From Clostridia bacterium (lineage in GTDB: Bacteria; Bacillota; Clostridia; Oscillospirales; Acutalibacteraceae): 64,000 bases of DNA. This document shows positions 16,753 through 25,016 of the stretch, piece after piece; positions within the stretch are counted from its first letter, which is position 1; each line of letters begins with the position of its first letter. The DNA is taken from positions 1 to 64,000 of the forward strand of contig JAFQKB010000052.1 of the NCBI GenBank assembly GCA_017397125.1. Direction: 5' to 3'. The notes under the pieces are model-generated. The model saw only the letters and a list, made by a program, of their open reading frames with translations, made no database searches and was not told where the DNA came from. A program made the translations under genes and the position numbers.

Positions 16753-17499
16753 GTGAAAGTATTGGACTATTCCAAATGGGCGCTACCTCTGTATGTGCAG
16801 ATCTACCAGGACCTGCGTGAGCAGATTGTCAACAGAGTGTATGAGCAGGGACAGACCATCCCCACCGAGCTGGAGCTGCAGGAGATATACAACGTCAGCC
16901 GCATCACGGTGCGGCAGGCGGTGCAGAATCTGGAGCAGGAGGGCCTGGTGATTCGTTCCCGGGGCAGAGGCACGGTGGTGGCTCAGCTGGAAAAGATTGA
17001 GGAACAACTGTCGCTGATCAAGAGCTTTACCGAGGAGATGCGGGACCGTAATCTGGTGCCCGGCACCAAGTTTGCCGAGGTCTCCACCATATTGGCGGAC
17101 GAAAAGCTGGCGGATATTTTCTCCTGCTCTGTGGGGGATATGCTGTATCGCATTCGTCGCGTGCGTACCGCCAACGGTCGTGCGGTGGTTTTGTTTGACA
17201 CCTTTATTTTCACAGATAAGACGTTGCCTCGGGACAACAGCCTGTATTACGACTCTCTGTATCAACTGCTGAAGGACCAGGGGATTTCACAGCCTGTGGG
17301 TATAGAGGAGCGCTTTGAGGCAACGGTCGCCGACGCCGAGATCAGCAAGGCGCTGGGCGTGACGGTGGGTGCGCCACTGATGAAACGGGTGCGTAAATCC
17401 TTTGATAAGGATCACCGGGTACAGGAGTATACCCATTCCTATTACGATGGGGCAAATTACTCCTATATTGTTCGTATCGGTGTAACGAATGTCCAATAA
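16753..17499 (+). CDS. GntR-family regulator, HutC/UTRA type
   Basis: A 248-residue DNA-binding protein. Residues about 8-75 are the winged helix (PTELELQEIYNVSRITVRQAV) and the rest is a UTRA effector domain, which in this family senses phosphorylated sugars or related small molecules. The start is GTG at 16753 behind AAGGAG. It follows the mannose-6-phosphate isomerase gene by 13 nt, so it probably regulates this island. The conserved TTGTACTAG elements upstream of both copies of the SBP promoter are plausible half-sites, which is inference. Confidence 0.88.
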   Translation: MKVLDYSKWALPLYVQIYQDLREQIVNRVYEQGQTIPTELELQEIYNVSRITVRQAVQNLEQEGLVIRSRGRGTVVAQLEKIEEQLSLIKSFTEEMRDRNLVPGTKFAEVSTILADEKLADIFSCSVGDMLYRIRRVRTANGRAVVLFDTFIFTDKTLPRDNSLYYDSLYQLLKDQGISQPVGIEERFEATVADAEISKALGVTVGAPLMKRVRKSFDKDHRVQEYTHSYYDGANYSYIVRIGVTNVQ

Positions 17500-17551
17500 T
17501 GGATGACTACTTGTTTGTTGGACACACTCTCAGAAAAAGGGATTGGCCAGT

Positions 17552-18472
17552 ATGAAAACAATTTCCATTGATCTTGGCGGCTCCAACGTAAAAATGGGGA
17601 TCGTCGAGGACGGAAAAGTCCTTCAATATACCTCCATTCGGTCCAACTCCGGCGACGGACTGATGCCGCTATTGCCGGAGATCGAGCGTGTTTGCCGGGC
17701 GTGGTGTGCACAGCACACCGTCGCCGCCATAGGTTTTGCATTTCCCAGCCTGGTGGATGTGAAAGAGAAACGGATTCTCGGCCACAACGGTAAATTTCCG
17801 GATTACGAGCAGATCGATCTGGAGCACTGGGTGCGGGATCGGTTTGGTCTGCCTATGTTCATCGACAACGACGCCGCAGCGGCAGCCCTTGGCGAGGGCC
17901 ACTATGGCAGCGCAGCGGATACCGACGATTTTGTGCTGATGATACTGGGCACCGGCATCGGTGCAGCGGCGAGTATGGGCGGGCAGCTGCTCCGGGGCAA
18001 GCATTATCAGGCCGTGAGTATGTTTGGACACATACCGCTCAAGGTGGACGGCCGTTCCTGCACCGGATGTCCCGGCGTGGGCTGTGCAGAGGCCCAGGCA
18101 AGTACGTGGGCTTTACAGCACATGGTGGAGGAATCTCCCCTGGACAGTCCGCTGAAGGCGGAAGAAACAGTTGATTTTAAGTGTCTCAAGCAGTATTACG
18201 ACTGCCGTGACCCCTTGGCTGTTGCCATTTTTGAGGAGTGTTGCGCCTATTGGGCCAATTGCCTGATCGCTATGGTGTATGCTTATGATCCAGAGGTGGT
18301 GGTGCTCAGCGGCGGTGTTATCCAATGGGGCGCAGAGCTGACCGACCGCCTGGCGCAGGTGGTGGAGCAACGTGCCTGGACTCCGTGGGGAAAGCTGCAG
18401 TTCCGCCTGGCCCACAACCCGGAGCAGTCTGTTCTGCTGGGTCTGCATGCGTTGTGCATAGAGGGATTATAA
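17552..18472 (+). CDS. ROK-family sugar kinase
   Basis: A 306-residue protein with the ROK ATP-binding motif DLGGSNVKMG at the N-terminus, the catalytic segment DNDAAAAALGE and LGTGIGAA. The Cys cluster CTGCPGVGCAE resembles the ROK zinc site. Kinases of this family phosphorylate glucose, mannose, fructose or N-acetylated hexoses; given the isomerases next door, mannose or glucose is likely. I chose ATG 17552 over the in-frame TTG at 17543 because the protein then starts directly with the first beta strand. It lacks an N-terminal helix-turn-helix, so it is a kinase rather than a NagC-type repressor. Confidence 0.87.
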   Translation: MKTISIDLGGSNVKMGIVEDGKVLQYTSIRSNSGDGLMPLLPEIERVCRAWCAQHTVAAIGFAFPSLVDVKEKRILGHNGKFPDYEQIDLEHWVRDRFGLPMFIDNDAAAAALGEGHYGSAADTDDFVLMILGTGIGAAASMGGQLLRGKHYQAVSMFGHIPLKVDGRSCTGCPGVGCAEAQASTWALQHMVEESPLDSPLKAEETVDFKCLKQYYDCRDPLAVAIFEECCAYWANCLIAMVYAYDPEVVVLSGGVIQWGAELTDRLAQVVEQRAWTPWGKLQFRLAHNPEQSVLLGLHALCIEGL

Positions 18473-18521
18473 TCCCGATATAGACTGTATGCCATTTCAT
18501 TTAGCTTGTGAGGATAGCTGT

Positions 18522-19259
18522 ATGGAAAAGAATTCTATGGCGAACCGGATTCCGGAGCCGCCTGATATCAAAACTGAATCGGATATGAACCGACCTGTGG
18601 ACTCGGACTATTTTGCGGCGGAGCTGACGCTGCTGCAGGCCGTGCGCCGGGGAGACCGCCAGGAGATGTTCTGCCAGCTGCGCAGACTGCTGGATACCAT
18701 CATCTTCTCCGCCAAGAAAGAGGTGGAGCAGGTAAAGCCCCGGGTGTATGAGCTGCTGGTGATGATCTCCCGTGAGATCATCAATGCCGGTGCCGCCCCC
18801 GAGGTGATGCTGGAGAAAAACCAACAACACTTTCAGGCTCTTCATCGGATTGGGACGATGGACGAACTGTATGGCTGGATGGAGCAATCCGCTGGCAACC
18901 TGATGGACAGCGCCGCTGCGGTTGGCGGCGACCGGTTCAGCGAGGTGATCCGCTGGAGCATCCGCTATATCCACACCCATTACGCTGAGCGTATCACCCT
19001 CAAGGACATCTCCCAAAAGGTGCATCTTTCTCCCTCTTACTTTGGCAAGATGTTTAAGGAGGAGACCGGAGACACCTTTGTGGCGTACCTCAATCGGGTC
19101 CGCATTGAACGCAGCAAAGAGCTGATGCTGCGCAAACGGGTGCGCCTGACCGACGTGGCTCAGGCGGTGGGCTTTGAGGAGCAGAGCTATTTTACCCGTG
19201 TATTTAAGCGGGTGGTGGGCGTGACCCCCACACGCTATCGTGAGATCCATACGACCTGA
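18522..19259 (+). CDS. AraC-family transcriptional regulator
   Basis: A 245-residue protein. The last 100 residues are the double helix-turn-helix AraC domain (ITLKDISQKVHLSPSYFGK, VRLTDVAQAVGFEEQSYF, GVTPTRYRE). The N-terminal 140 residues are helical and resemble the linker part of two-component or PocR-like AraC proteins, but no receiver or periplasmic sensor domain is present. ATG 18522 has GTGAGG 8 nt upstream and is preferred to ATG 18489. It closes the carbohydrate island and is likely a second regulator of it. Confidence 0.85.
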   Translation: MEKNSMANRIPEPPDIKTESDMNRPVDSDYFAAELTLLQAVRRGDRQEMFCQLRRLLDTIIFSAKKEVEQVKPRVYELLVMISREIINAGAAPEVMLEKNQQHFQALHRIGTMDELYGWMEQSAGNLMDSAAAVGGDRFSEVIRWSIRYIHTHYAERITLKDISQKVHLSPSYFGKMFKEETGDTFVAYLNRVRIERSKELMLRKRVRLTDVAQAVGFEEQSYFTRVFKRVVGVTPTRYREIHTT

Positions 19260-19310
19260 CGGATTGCCTGCTTTTTTTGCTTCGAAACCTGTTTCGGGGG
19301 CAAAAAATGC

Positions 19311-19339
19311 TTGCAAACTCTGTCGGATTGTGGTACACT
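19311..19339 (+). promoter_or_regulatory. Promoter of the cobalamin riboswitch transcript
   Basis: TTGCAA at 19311-19316 and TACACT at 19334-19339, 17 bp apart, about 30 nt before the riboswitch begins. Confidence 0.75.
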
Positions 19340-19364
19340 GTCCCCGCAAAAGAATAAACACAGA

Positions 19365-19575
19365 TCATCGGCGGCTATCCGCCGTTGTCGGGCGCACCCG
19401 GTGCGCTCGGGGATAAGGAAATCGCGGTGAAAATCCGCGGCAACAGCCATTACCGTAACTCCCGCCCGGACGGGTCAAGTCGGAATGCTTATCGGTCTGT
19501 GACACATAAAAGTCTCTTGGGCAATGGGGGAGACCGTGTAAAGCTGGCGTCGGTATGGCAGGATATCACGCTTTT
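19365..19575 (+). ncRNA. Cobalamin riboswitch
   Basis: The core has ATAAGGAAATCGCGGTGAAA followed by ATCCGCGGCAACAGCC and, further on, CAAGTCGGAATGC. These match the conserved GGTGAAAATCC core, the C-rich stretch and the AAGTC-GGA part of cobalamin riboswitches. Flanking GC stems (GGCGGcta-TCCGCC, GGGCGCACCCGGTGCGC) complete the fold. It lies in a 389-nt gap ahead of a DUF4430 lipoprotein and an ECF S-component, so cobalamin is predicted to repress them. Confidence 0.82.
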
Positions 19576-19581
19576 TTCACA

Positions 19582-19609
19582 GTACCCTCTTGGAGGGTAC
19601 TTTTATTTT
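19582..19609 (+). terminator. Riboswitch expression-platform terminator
   Basis: GTACCCTC pairs with GAGGGTAC around TTG and is followed by TTTTATTTT, 40 nt before the lipoprotein start. It is placed where a ligand-bound riboswitch would terminate transcription. Confidence 0.8.
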
Positions 19610-19648
19610 ATCCTTTTGTTAATAAACATGAGGAAAGAAGGATAAACA

Positions 19649-20071
19649 ATGAAAAAAGCAATGTATTCTGTATCCCTTGTATTGATGGTGCTTCTGTGCG
19701 TGCTGAACCTGGCGGCCTGCAAGCAGGCTGCCACCGACGTGTGGAAGGACGCTATCTACACAGAGGACACCGAGCTGGGCGAGGGCGCCACCACCCTGGT
19801 TGTAGAGGTCAAAGCAGAGGATAAGATGGTCACCTTTACCATCCACACCGATAAGGACGTGGTGGGCGACGCGCTGCTGGAGCACGGCCTGATCGCCGGT
19901 GACAAAGACGAGTACGGCCTGTACGTCAAAACCGTCAACGGTATACTGGCGGACTACGACGTGGACCGGACCTATTGGGGGTTCTACATTGATGGGGAAT
20001 ACGCCATGACCGGCGTGGATGCCACCACCATTACCGAAGGCGCTACCTATACGCTGGAGCGGACCAGATAA
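19649..20071 (+). CDS. DUF4430-domain lipoprotein under B12 control
   Basis: A 140-residue lipoprotein; the lipobox NLAAC marks the mature N-terminus near residue 25. The remaining part (DALLEHGLIAGDKDEYGLYVKTVNGI, WGFYIDGEYAMTGVDATTI) matches the DUF4430 fold, which is related to the C-terminal domain of transcobalamin/intrinsic factor. Its position behind a cobalamin riboswitch and its one-base overlap (TAATG) with an ECF S-component gene suggest that it captures a corrinoid outside the cell and passes it to the S-component. The family assignment is strong; the corrinoid role is inference. Confidence 0.85.
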   Translation: MKKAMYSVSLVLMVLLCVLNLAACKQAATDVWKDAIYTEDTELGEGATTLVVEVKAEDKMVTFTIHTDKDVVGDALLEHGLIAGDKDEYGLYVKTVNGILADYDVDRTYWGFYIDGEYAMTGVDATTITEGATYTLERTR

Positions 20072-20601
20072 TGAGCCGCCAAAAAGGGCTTTCGGTGTAT
20101 GAATTGGTGCTGCTGCCGGTGCTGGGCGTGCTGATGTTCCTATCCAAGTTGCTGATGGAATTCCTGCCGAACATCCATCTGCTGGGTATGTTCATCGTGG
20201 TGTTCACCCTGGTGTTTCGGGTCAAGGCGCTGATTCCCATATACGTGTATGTGTTTTTGGTGGGCCTTTATATGGGCTTTTCCCCTTGGTGGATGGCGAA
20301 TCTCTATACCTGGGCGGTGCTGTGGGGGATGACCATGCTGTTGCCCCGCCGTATGCCGCCAAAGGTGGCCTGCGTGGTGTATGCGGCCGTCTGCGCCCTG
20401 CATGGGTTTGCGTACGGCACCTTGTGTGCCCCGGCCCAGGCCTGGTTGTTTGGGCTGGATTTTCGGGGGATGATCGCCTGGATCGTGGCGGGTTTTCCCT
20501 TTGACGTGGCCCACGGTGTGGGCAATCTCCTGACAGGATTGTTCATCGTCCCGTTTGTCGCACTATTACGGCGGCTGAATCGTTCCGCACAACGGTTATA
20601 A
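20071..20601 (+). CDS. ECF transporter S-component, probably for a corrinoid
   Basis: A 176-residue integral membrane protein with five or six hydrophobic segments and an ECF S-component look (WMANLYTWAVLWG, GFPFDVAHGVGNLLTG). Its start overlaps the stop of the DUF4430 gene, so the two are translationally coupled. Both are controlled by the cobalamin riboswitch. No ECF ATPases or T-component are nearby, as expected for a group II S-component that shares a common energising module. It would transport cobalamin or a precursor (inference from context). Confidence 0.8.
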   Translation: MSRQKGLSVYELVLLPVLGVLMFLSKLLMEFLPNIHLLGMFIVVFTLVFRVKALIPIYVYVFLVGLYMGFSPWWMANLYTWAVLWGMTMLLPRRMPPKVACVVYAAVCALHGFAYGTLCAPAQAWLFGLDFRGMIAWIVAGFPFDVAHGVGNLLTGLFIVPFVALLRRLNRSAQRL

Positions 20602-20609
20602 AACCAGTA

Positions 20610-20640
20610 GGCGGCAGAGGAAAACTCTGCCGCCTTTCTT
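20610..20640 (+). terminator. Intrinsic terminator
   Basis: GGCGGCAGAG pairs with CTCTGCCGCC and is followed by TTTCTT, directly after the S-component gene. Confidence 0.85.
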
Positions 20641-20652
20641 GCGCATTTTCTC

Positions 20653-20681
20653 TTGCGTGTGGGGAGCTTTTGTGCTATACT
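20653..20681 (+). promoter_or_regulatory. Promoter of the HAD gene
   Basis: TTGCGT and TATACT are 17 bp apart. Confidence 0.75.
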
Positions 20682-20714
20682 GAATTGGAGTCGTAAAAAG
20701 GTTGGAGGCTGTTT

Positions 20715-21374
20715 ATGCTGAATATGCGCGGGGCAATTTTTGATATGGACGGAACGCTGGTGGACTCTTTGATGCTGTGGGATATCCTTAGCGATGCGTT
20801 GGCGCAGGCTTATCCGGAAAAGCGGGACACCGTCGTCAGCGAGGAGGACAACCGTCTGATCCGTGTTCTGCCCTTGGATGCGGCTATGACGCTGCTTCAC
20901 GACCGCTATGGGATCGGTGCCAGCGGTGAGGAAGTGACCGCCTTGGCTGATGCGGTGTTTATGGATTTTTACTCCAACCGCGTACAGCTCAAACCCGGCG
21001 TGCGGGAGTTTTTGGAGACTTTGCGGGACCGTGGCGTGCGGATGTGCATCGCCTCAGCGACACCGCTGCCGCTGGTGGAGGCGGCCCTGGACCACTGCGA
21101 TATCCGCCGCTATTTTGACCGGGTGTTCTCTTGCGGTGAGTTGGGAAAGGGAAAGGATACCCCGGACATATACCTGATGGCTCGGGATTGGCTGGGTACC
21201 GGACAGCAGGATACCTGGGTGTTTGAGGACGCCTTTGTGGCGGTGCGCACCGCCACGGATGCCGGTTTTTCCACGGTCGCAGTGTATGACCGCTACAACC
21301 CCCATCAGGACCTGATCCGGGAGATGGCCACCCACTACGTTGCCCCCGGAGAGACGCTGGTGAAGTTGATTTGA
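20715..21374 (+). CDS. HAD-superfamily hydrolase, beta-phosphoglucomutase-like
   Basis: A 219-residue protein with the HAD motif I FDMDGTLVDS (nucleophile Asp10, Asp12), a helical C1 cap, motif II in CIASAT, a lysine in GKGKDTPDIY and motif IV in VFEDAFVAV. This is the subfamily that contains phosphoglycolate phosphatases and beta-phosphoglucomutases; the precise substrate cannot be told. It has its own promoter and GGAGG ribosome binding site, and about 45 nt separate it from the next small gene. Confidence 0.85.
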   Translation: MLNMRGAIFDMDGTLVDSLMLWDILSDALAQAYPEKRDTVVSEEDNRLIRVLPLDAAMTLLHDRYGIGASGEEVTALADAVFMDFYSNRVQLKPGVREFLETLRDRGVRMCIASATPLPLVEAALDHCDIRRYFDRVFSCGELGKGKDTPDIYLMARDWLGTGQQDTWVFEDAFVAVRTATDAGFSTVAVYDRYNPHQDLIREMATHYVAPGETLVKLI

Positions 21375-21420
21375 TTCCTTGCGCCACGGGCGCTGAATAT
21401 TAGAAATGGAGGAAAAACAA

Positions 21421-21663
21421 ATGGAAATGCTTAAAAAATTCTGGCCCACCCCCTTTAAGATCAAGGAGAAGGACATTGCTTCTTTCATCATTCAGCTGGT
21501 GATCTTTGTCGTCGTCTGTGCCGTGATCGGTTGGCTGATCGGTATTCTGTCCGGTATTCCGATCATCGGTTTAATTTTCAGCCTGCTGGGCGCTTTGATG
21601 GAGATCTACGGTCTGGTGGGCATCGTGCTGTGCATCCTGGTGTTCCTGGGTATTGTAAAATAA
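21421..21663 (+). CDS. Small membrane protein, unknown function
   Basis: An 80-residue protein. After a positively charged N-terminus (KKFWPTPFKIKEKD) come two long hydrophobic segments (FIIQLVIFVVVCAVIGWLI and ALMEIYGLVGIVLCILVFL). GGAGGAAAA precedes ATG 21421, which is preferred to the in-frame ATG 21406 that overlaps that site. I do not recognise a characterised family; similar two-helix proteins occur in Clostridia. It is probably co-transcribed with the HAD gene and is followed by a terminator. Confidence 0.75.
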   Translation: MEMLKKFWPTPFKIKEKDIASFIIQLVIFVVVCAVIGWLIGILSGIPIIGLIFSLLGALMEIYGLVGIVLCILVFLGIVK

Positions 21664-21676
21664 TCTAAAACAAGCT

Positions 21677-21705
21677 AAAAGAGGCGCTCTGCGCCTCTTT
21701 TTCTT
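21677..21705 (+). terminator. Intrinsic terminator
   Basis: AAAAGAGGCGC pairs with GCGCCTCTTTTT around TCT. Confidence 0.88.
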
Positions 21706-21710
21706 TGGTC

Positions 21711-21739
21711 TTGCAATAGGGTGGCCGGTAGGGTATAAT
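21711..21739 (+). promoter_or_regulatory. Promoter of the AlaX-like gene
   Basis: TTGCAA and TATAAT are 17 bp apart. Confidence 0.85.
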
Positions 21740-21770
21740 GGGTGCATAATGATAGGGGAGAGGATTCTCT

Positions 21771-22928
21771 ATGACAGAAAAACTATACGAACGGAATAGT
21801 TATTGTCACACGTTTACCGCTAGGGTAGAGGCGTGCGAACCCCACGGTGACGGCTATGGTGTGCGGCTGGACCGCACCGCCTTTTTCCCGGAAGGGGGCG
21901 GCCAGGCCGCAGATCCCGGTGTGCTGGGCGGCATCCCTGTCACCGACGTGCAGATTCTGGACGGTGTGGTGTGGCATTATCTGCCAAAGCCGTTGCCGGT
22001 GGGGCAGATCGTGGAGGGTGCCATTGATTGGGAGACCCGCTTCTCTCGGATGCAGCACCACACGGCGGAGCACATTGTGTGCGGCATAGCCCACCGGTGG
22101 CACGGCCTGGAGAATGTGGGCTTTCACCTGGGCAGCGAGGACGTGACCCTGGACCTCAGCGGCGAGCTGACCCGGGAGCAGTTAGACGCCATTGAGGAGG
22201 AGGCCAACCGGGTGGTATTTGCCAATCGGGCGGTTACCGCCACAGTGCCGGCGGCGGATGAGCTGGAGTCCATCCCGTTCCGCAGCAAAGAGGGGCTGAC
22301 TGGCCCGGTGCGGCTGATCACCGTAGAGGGGGTGGACTGCTGTGCCTGCTGTGCGCCCCACGTGGGCCGCACCGGCGAGATCGGTCTCATTAAGTTGCTG
22401 GATTTCATCCGCTATAAGGGCGGCGTGCGTATTCACCTGCTGGCGGGTGCGGCGGCGCTGGCGGACTACCGCTTGCGGTACGCCCAAAGCGCAGAGATCT
22501 CCGCTAAATTATCTGTAAAGCAGTTCGACTTGACAGCGGCGGTGGACCGCCTGCTGGCCGAGCGCGACGGCCTGAAGCAGGCCCTGCGGGAGGCCAACCG
22601 CCATCTGGCGGACGCATTGGTGGCGGCGGTGGAGCCTACGGACCGACCGGTGGTGCTGGTGGGCCGGGATTGGGATACCGACACCCTGCGCCGCATGGTC
22701 AACGGACTGTCGGCCCGCTGCAGCGGCCTATGCGCCGCCTATTCCGGCTCCGATGGCCTCTATCAATACGTGCTGGGCGGCACCGGCGATCTCAAAGCGG
22801 TCACCGGGCAGATGAATACAGCCCTTTCCGGCCGCGGCGGCGGCGACCATCGCCAGACCCAGGGCCGTGTACAGGCCACCGAGACGCAGATCCGTGATTT
22901 TTGGCGGGAGCTGGGCGCGGCGGAATAA
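21771..22928 (+). CDS. Alanyl-tRNA editing protein, AlaX-like with DHHA1 tail
   Basis: A 385-residue free-standing homologue of the AlaRS editing domain, which removes mischarged serine or glycine from tRNA-Ala. The N-terminal beta-barrel ends in FPEGGGQ; the zinc/catalytic residues are in HHTAEH (HxxxH) and CCAPHVGRTGEIG (CxxxH). A coiled-coil stretch and a DHHA1-like C-terminus (GRGGGDHRQTQG) follow, as in the long AlaX-L forms. It is monocistronic with its own promoter. The matching synthetase is encoded separately at 38258 under T-box control. Confidence 0.88.
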   Translation: MTEKLYERNSYCHTFTARVEACEPHGDGYGVRLDRTAFFPEGGGQAADPGVLGGIPVTDVQILDGVVWHYLPKPLPVGQIVEGAIDWETRFSRMQHHTAEHIVCGIAHRWHGLENVGFHLGSEDVTLDLSGELTREQLDAIEEEANRVVFANRAVTATVPAADELESIPFRSKEGLTGPVRLITVEGVDCCACCAPHVGRTGEIGLIKLLDFIRYKGGVRIHLLAGAAALADYRLRYAQSAEISAKLSVKQFDLTAAVDRLLAERDGLKQALREANRHLADALVAAVEPTDRPVVLVGRDWDTDTLRRMVNGLSARCSGLCAAYSGSDGLYQYVLGGTGDLKAVTGQMNTALSGRGGGDHRQTQGRVQATETQIRDFWRELGAAE

Positions 22929-22934
22929 TTGTGG

Positions 22935-22963
22935 TTGCAAAACCGGCGCGTCTGTGCTATACT
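22935..22963 (+). promoter_or_regulatory. Promoter of the YebC gene
   Basis: TTGCAA and TATACT are 17 bp apart. Confidence 0.8.
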
Positions 22964-22999
22964 ATTTGAGATATTTTAATACGTAAGGGGATTTTACCA

Positions 23000-23737
23000 A
23001 TGTCCGGACATTCCAAATGGAACAACATCAAGCGTAAAAAAGAAAAGACCGACGGCCAAAAGGCTAAGATCTTCACCAAAATGGGCCGTGAGATCTCTGT
23101 GGCGGTGAAGGAGGGCGGCAGCGCCGACCCCAACGTCAACTCCAAGCTGAAGGACGCCATCGCCAAGGCGAAGGCCAACAACGTGCCCAACGACAACATC
23201 GACCGCATTCTCAAAAAGGCGGCCAGCGAGGGCAACGGCGAGAACTACGAGTCTCTGCGCTACGAGGGCTACGGCCCCAGCGGCATCGCCGTCATCGTGG
23301 AGACCCTGACCGACAACCGCAACCGCACTGCGGCGGATCTGCGCCACTATTTTGACAAGTGCGGCGGCAATATGGGCCAGACCGGCTGCGTGTCCTTTAT
23401 GTTCAACCAAAAGGGCAAGCTGCTCATCGAGGCCGAGGGCCTGGACGAGGATCAAGTGATGGAGGACGCCCTGGAGGCCGGCGCATCCGATTTTGCTGCC
23501 GACGAGGATATCTTTGATATCACCACCGAGCCGGAGGATTTTTCCGGTGTCCGTGACGACCTGGAGGCAAAGGGATACACTTTCATTACTGCCGAGCTGC
23601 AGATGGTGCCGGATGTGCTGACCGCCATCGACGATCCCGACGCCATCAAGAATATGGAAAAACTGCTGGATATGCTGGATGATAACGACGATGTTCAGGA
23701 TGTCTGGCATAACTGGGACCGTCCCGACGAAGATTGA
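23000..23737 (+). CDS. YebC/PmpR-family protein
   Basis: A 245-residue protein beginning MSGHSKWNNIKRKKEKTDG, the signature of the YebC/PmpR (TACO1) family. Members act in the cytoplasm as transcriptional regulators or as translation factors that help ribosomes through difficult stretches such as polyproline. The three-domain length is normal and acidic residues dominate the C-terminus. A lipoprotein gene follows after 25 nt and may share the transcript. Confidence 0.93.
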   Translation: MSGHSKWNNIKRKKEKTDGQKAKIFTKMGREISVAVKEGGSADPNVNSKLKDAIAKAKANNVPNDNIDRILKKAASEGNGENYESLRYEGYGPSGIAVIVETLTDNRNRTAADLRHYFDKCGGNMGQTGCVSFMFNQKGKLLIEAEGLDEDQVMEDALEAGASDFAADEDIFDITTEPEDFSGVRDDLEAKGYTFITAELQMVPDVLTAIDDPDAIKNMEKLLDMLDDNDDVQDVWHNWDRPDED

Positions 23738-23762
23738 TTTTTAGGGTAGGCGAGATTACAAG

Positions 23763-24515
23763 ATGAAATTGAGTAAACGTCTGTTGTTGGTCCTGTTGGC
23801 GGTGCTGCTGTGTCTGCCGGCGTGGGGCTGCGGAAAGGATACGGGCGAGGACGCCTCCGATATCGGTGTCGCTCCTTTTGACGGTCGCTATCAGAAGAAT
23901 GGCGACGTGTGCATCGGCGACAACGTTTATAAAGAGGTGGCGGATTGTCCCTACACCTTTGAGACCGTCACGTGGACCCTGGGCTGGGTCGGTAACCGTA
24001 AAAAGCCGAAAAAGGCTGACTACAATGCGTATATGAAGGACGATGTCCTGCTGGTGGTGGAGGATACCCTGTATTGCCACCAGGATCACTACGACCGCTT
24101 TGTGGCGGAGCTGCAGTCCGGCCTGCAACCCACAGAGGTGTTCTTCTCCTTTTATGTCAGCTTGACTCAATCCTTCGAATATATACTGTCCACAGAGCAG
24201 CGACAGGCGCTGGTAGATGTGATGGGTACGACACCGGCCTCGGTAGATGCGCTGCTGACAGAGGTGAATGGGGCCTATGCATACGACACGGGTGTACCCC
24301 TGATCGCCATGACCGATAGCGCCTATCTCGATAATGTCCAGTGGTGCACCCTCCTGCGTGCGGGCGAGTCGTACTACTTGCTGAAGGGATATAAAAAGAT
24401 CCTGCTTCCCTATACATTGCCGGCGGATACATTGCTCTATCCGGTGCCGGAGGCCTACAATGAGCTGATGAAAAACGTCTTCCTCTGCGAGGGCGGAGAA
24501 CTCAAAAAAATCTAA
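23763..24515 (+). CDS. Lipoprotein of unknown function
   Basis: A 250-residue protein with a lipoprotein signal (RLLLVLLAVLLCLPAWGC; the cysteine is at about residue 23). The mature part is mixed alpha/beta with several aromatic and cysteine residues (TLYCHQDHYD, WCTLLRAG) and no motif I recognise. A terminator follows. It is probably anchored on the outer face of the membrane. Confidence 0.75.
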   Translation: MKLSKRLLLVLLAVLLCLPAWGCGKDTGEDASDIGVAPFDGRYQKNGDVCIGDNVYKEVADCPYTFETVTWTLGWVGNRKKPKKADYNAYMKDDVLLVVEDTLYCHQDHYDRFVAELQSGLQPTEVFFSFYVSLTQSFEYILSTEQRQALVDVMGTTPASVDALLTEVNGAYAYDTGVPLIAMTDSAYLDNVQWCTLLRAGESYYLLKGYKKILLPYTLPADTLLYPVPEAYNELMKNVFLCEGGELKKI

Positions 24516-24526
24516 CTACACACATG

Positions 24527-24562
24527 AAAAGGTAGGTGCCAAAAAGCGCCTACCTTTTCTTT
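24527..24562 (+). terminator. Intrinsic terminator
   Basis: AAAAGGTAGGTGC pairs with GCGCCTACCTTTT. Confidence 0.88.
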
Positions 24563-24585
24563 ATGTAAAAATGAAAATATCCCCC

Positions 24586-24636
24586 TTGACAACATTTGTC
24601 TACTGTGGTAGACTGGTGTTGTCGACAAGAGTAGAC
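24586..24636 (+). promoter_or_regulatory. Promoter with overlapping BlaI-type operators
   Basis: TTGACA (24586) and TAGACT (24609) are 17 bp apart. The dyad GTCTAC-TGTG-GTAGAC (24598-24613) covers the spacer and -10. The outer arms GACAACA (24588) and TGTTGTC (24617) are centred on the same point. A second, slightly degenerate site GTCGAC-AAGA-GTAGAC lies at 24621-24636. This is the arrangement expected for autorepression by the BlaI-type protein encoded next. Confidence 0.82.
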
Positions 24637-24652
24637 AGAGGAGGCTGTACGT

Positions 24653-25015
24653 ATGAAAGAGATACCGAAGATCCACGAGGGAGAATACCGGTTTTGCCTG
24701 ATATTGTGGGAGAATGAGCCCGTCGCCAGCGCCCGGCTGGCGCAGCTTTGCCAGGAGCAGCTGGGCTGGTCCCGTACCACCACCTACACCATCATCCGGC
24801 GGCTGTCCGACCGGGGCGTGGTGCAGAATGAAAATGCGGTGGTGACCTCTCTGATCAAAAAAGAAGAGGTACAGCTCAGCGAAATGAACGAGCTGGTGGA
24901 GAAGACCTTTGAGGGGTCTCTGCCCGCCTTTATCGCCGCCTTTGCCCGGCGGCAGAAGCTGTCCGAAGAGGAGATCAGCGCTCTGCGGACCTTGATCGAG
25001 AAGGGTGGGGAATGA
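24653..25015 (+). CDS. BlaI/MecI-family transcriptional repressor
   Basis: A 120-residue winged-helix repressor (EYRFCLILWENEPVASARLA, WSRTTTYTIIRRLSDRGVV). Proteins of this family bind TACA/TGTA-type dyads as dimers and are inactivated by proteolysis triggered by a BlaR1/MecR1 sensor, which is exactly the next gene. The stop codon is 1 nt before the sensor's ATG. No beta-lactamase or low-affinity penicillin-binding protein gene is adjacent, so the regulon may concern another envelope signal. Confidence 0.9.
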   Translation: MKEIPKIHEGEYRFCLILWENEPVASARLAQLCQEQLGWSRTTTYTIIRRLSDRGVVQNENAVVTSLIKKEEVQLSEMNELVEKTFEGSLPAFIAAFARRQKLSEEEISALRTLIEKGGE

Positions 25016-25016
25016 T

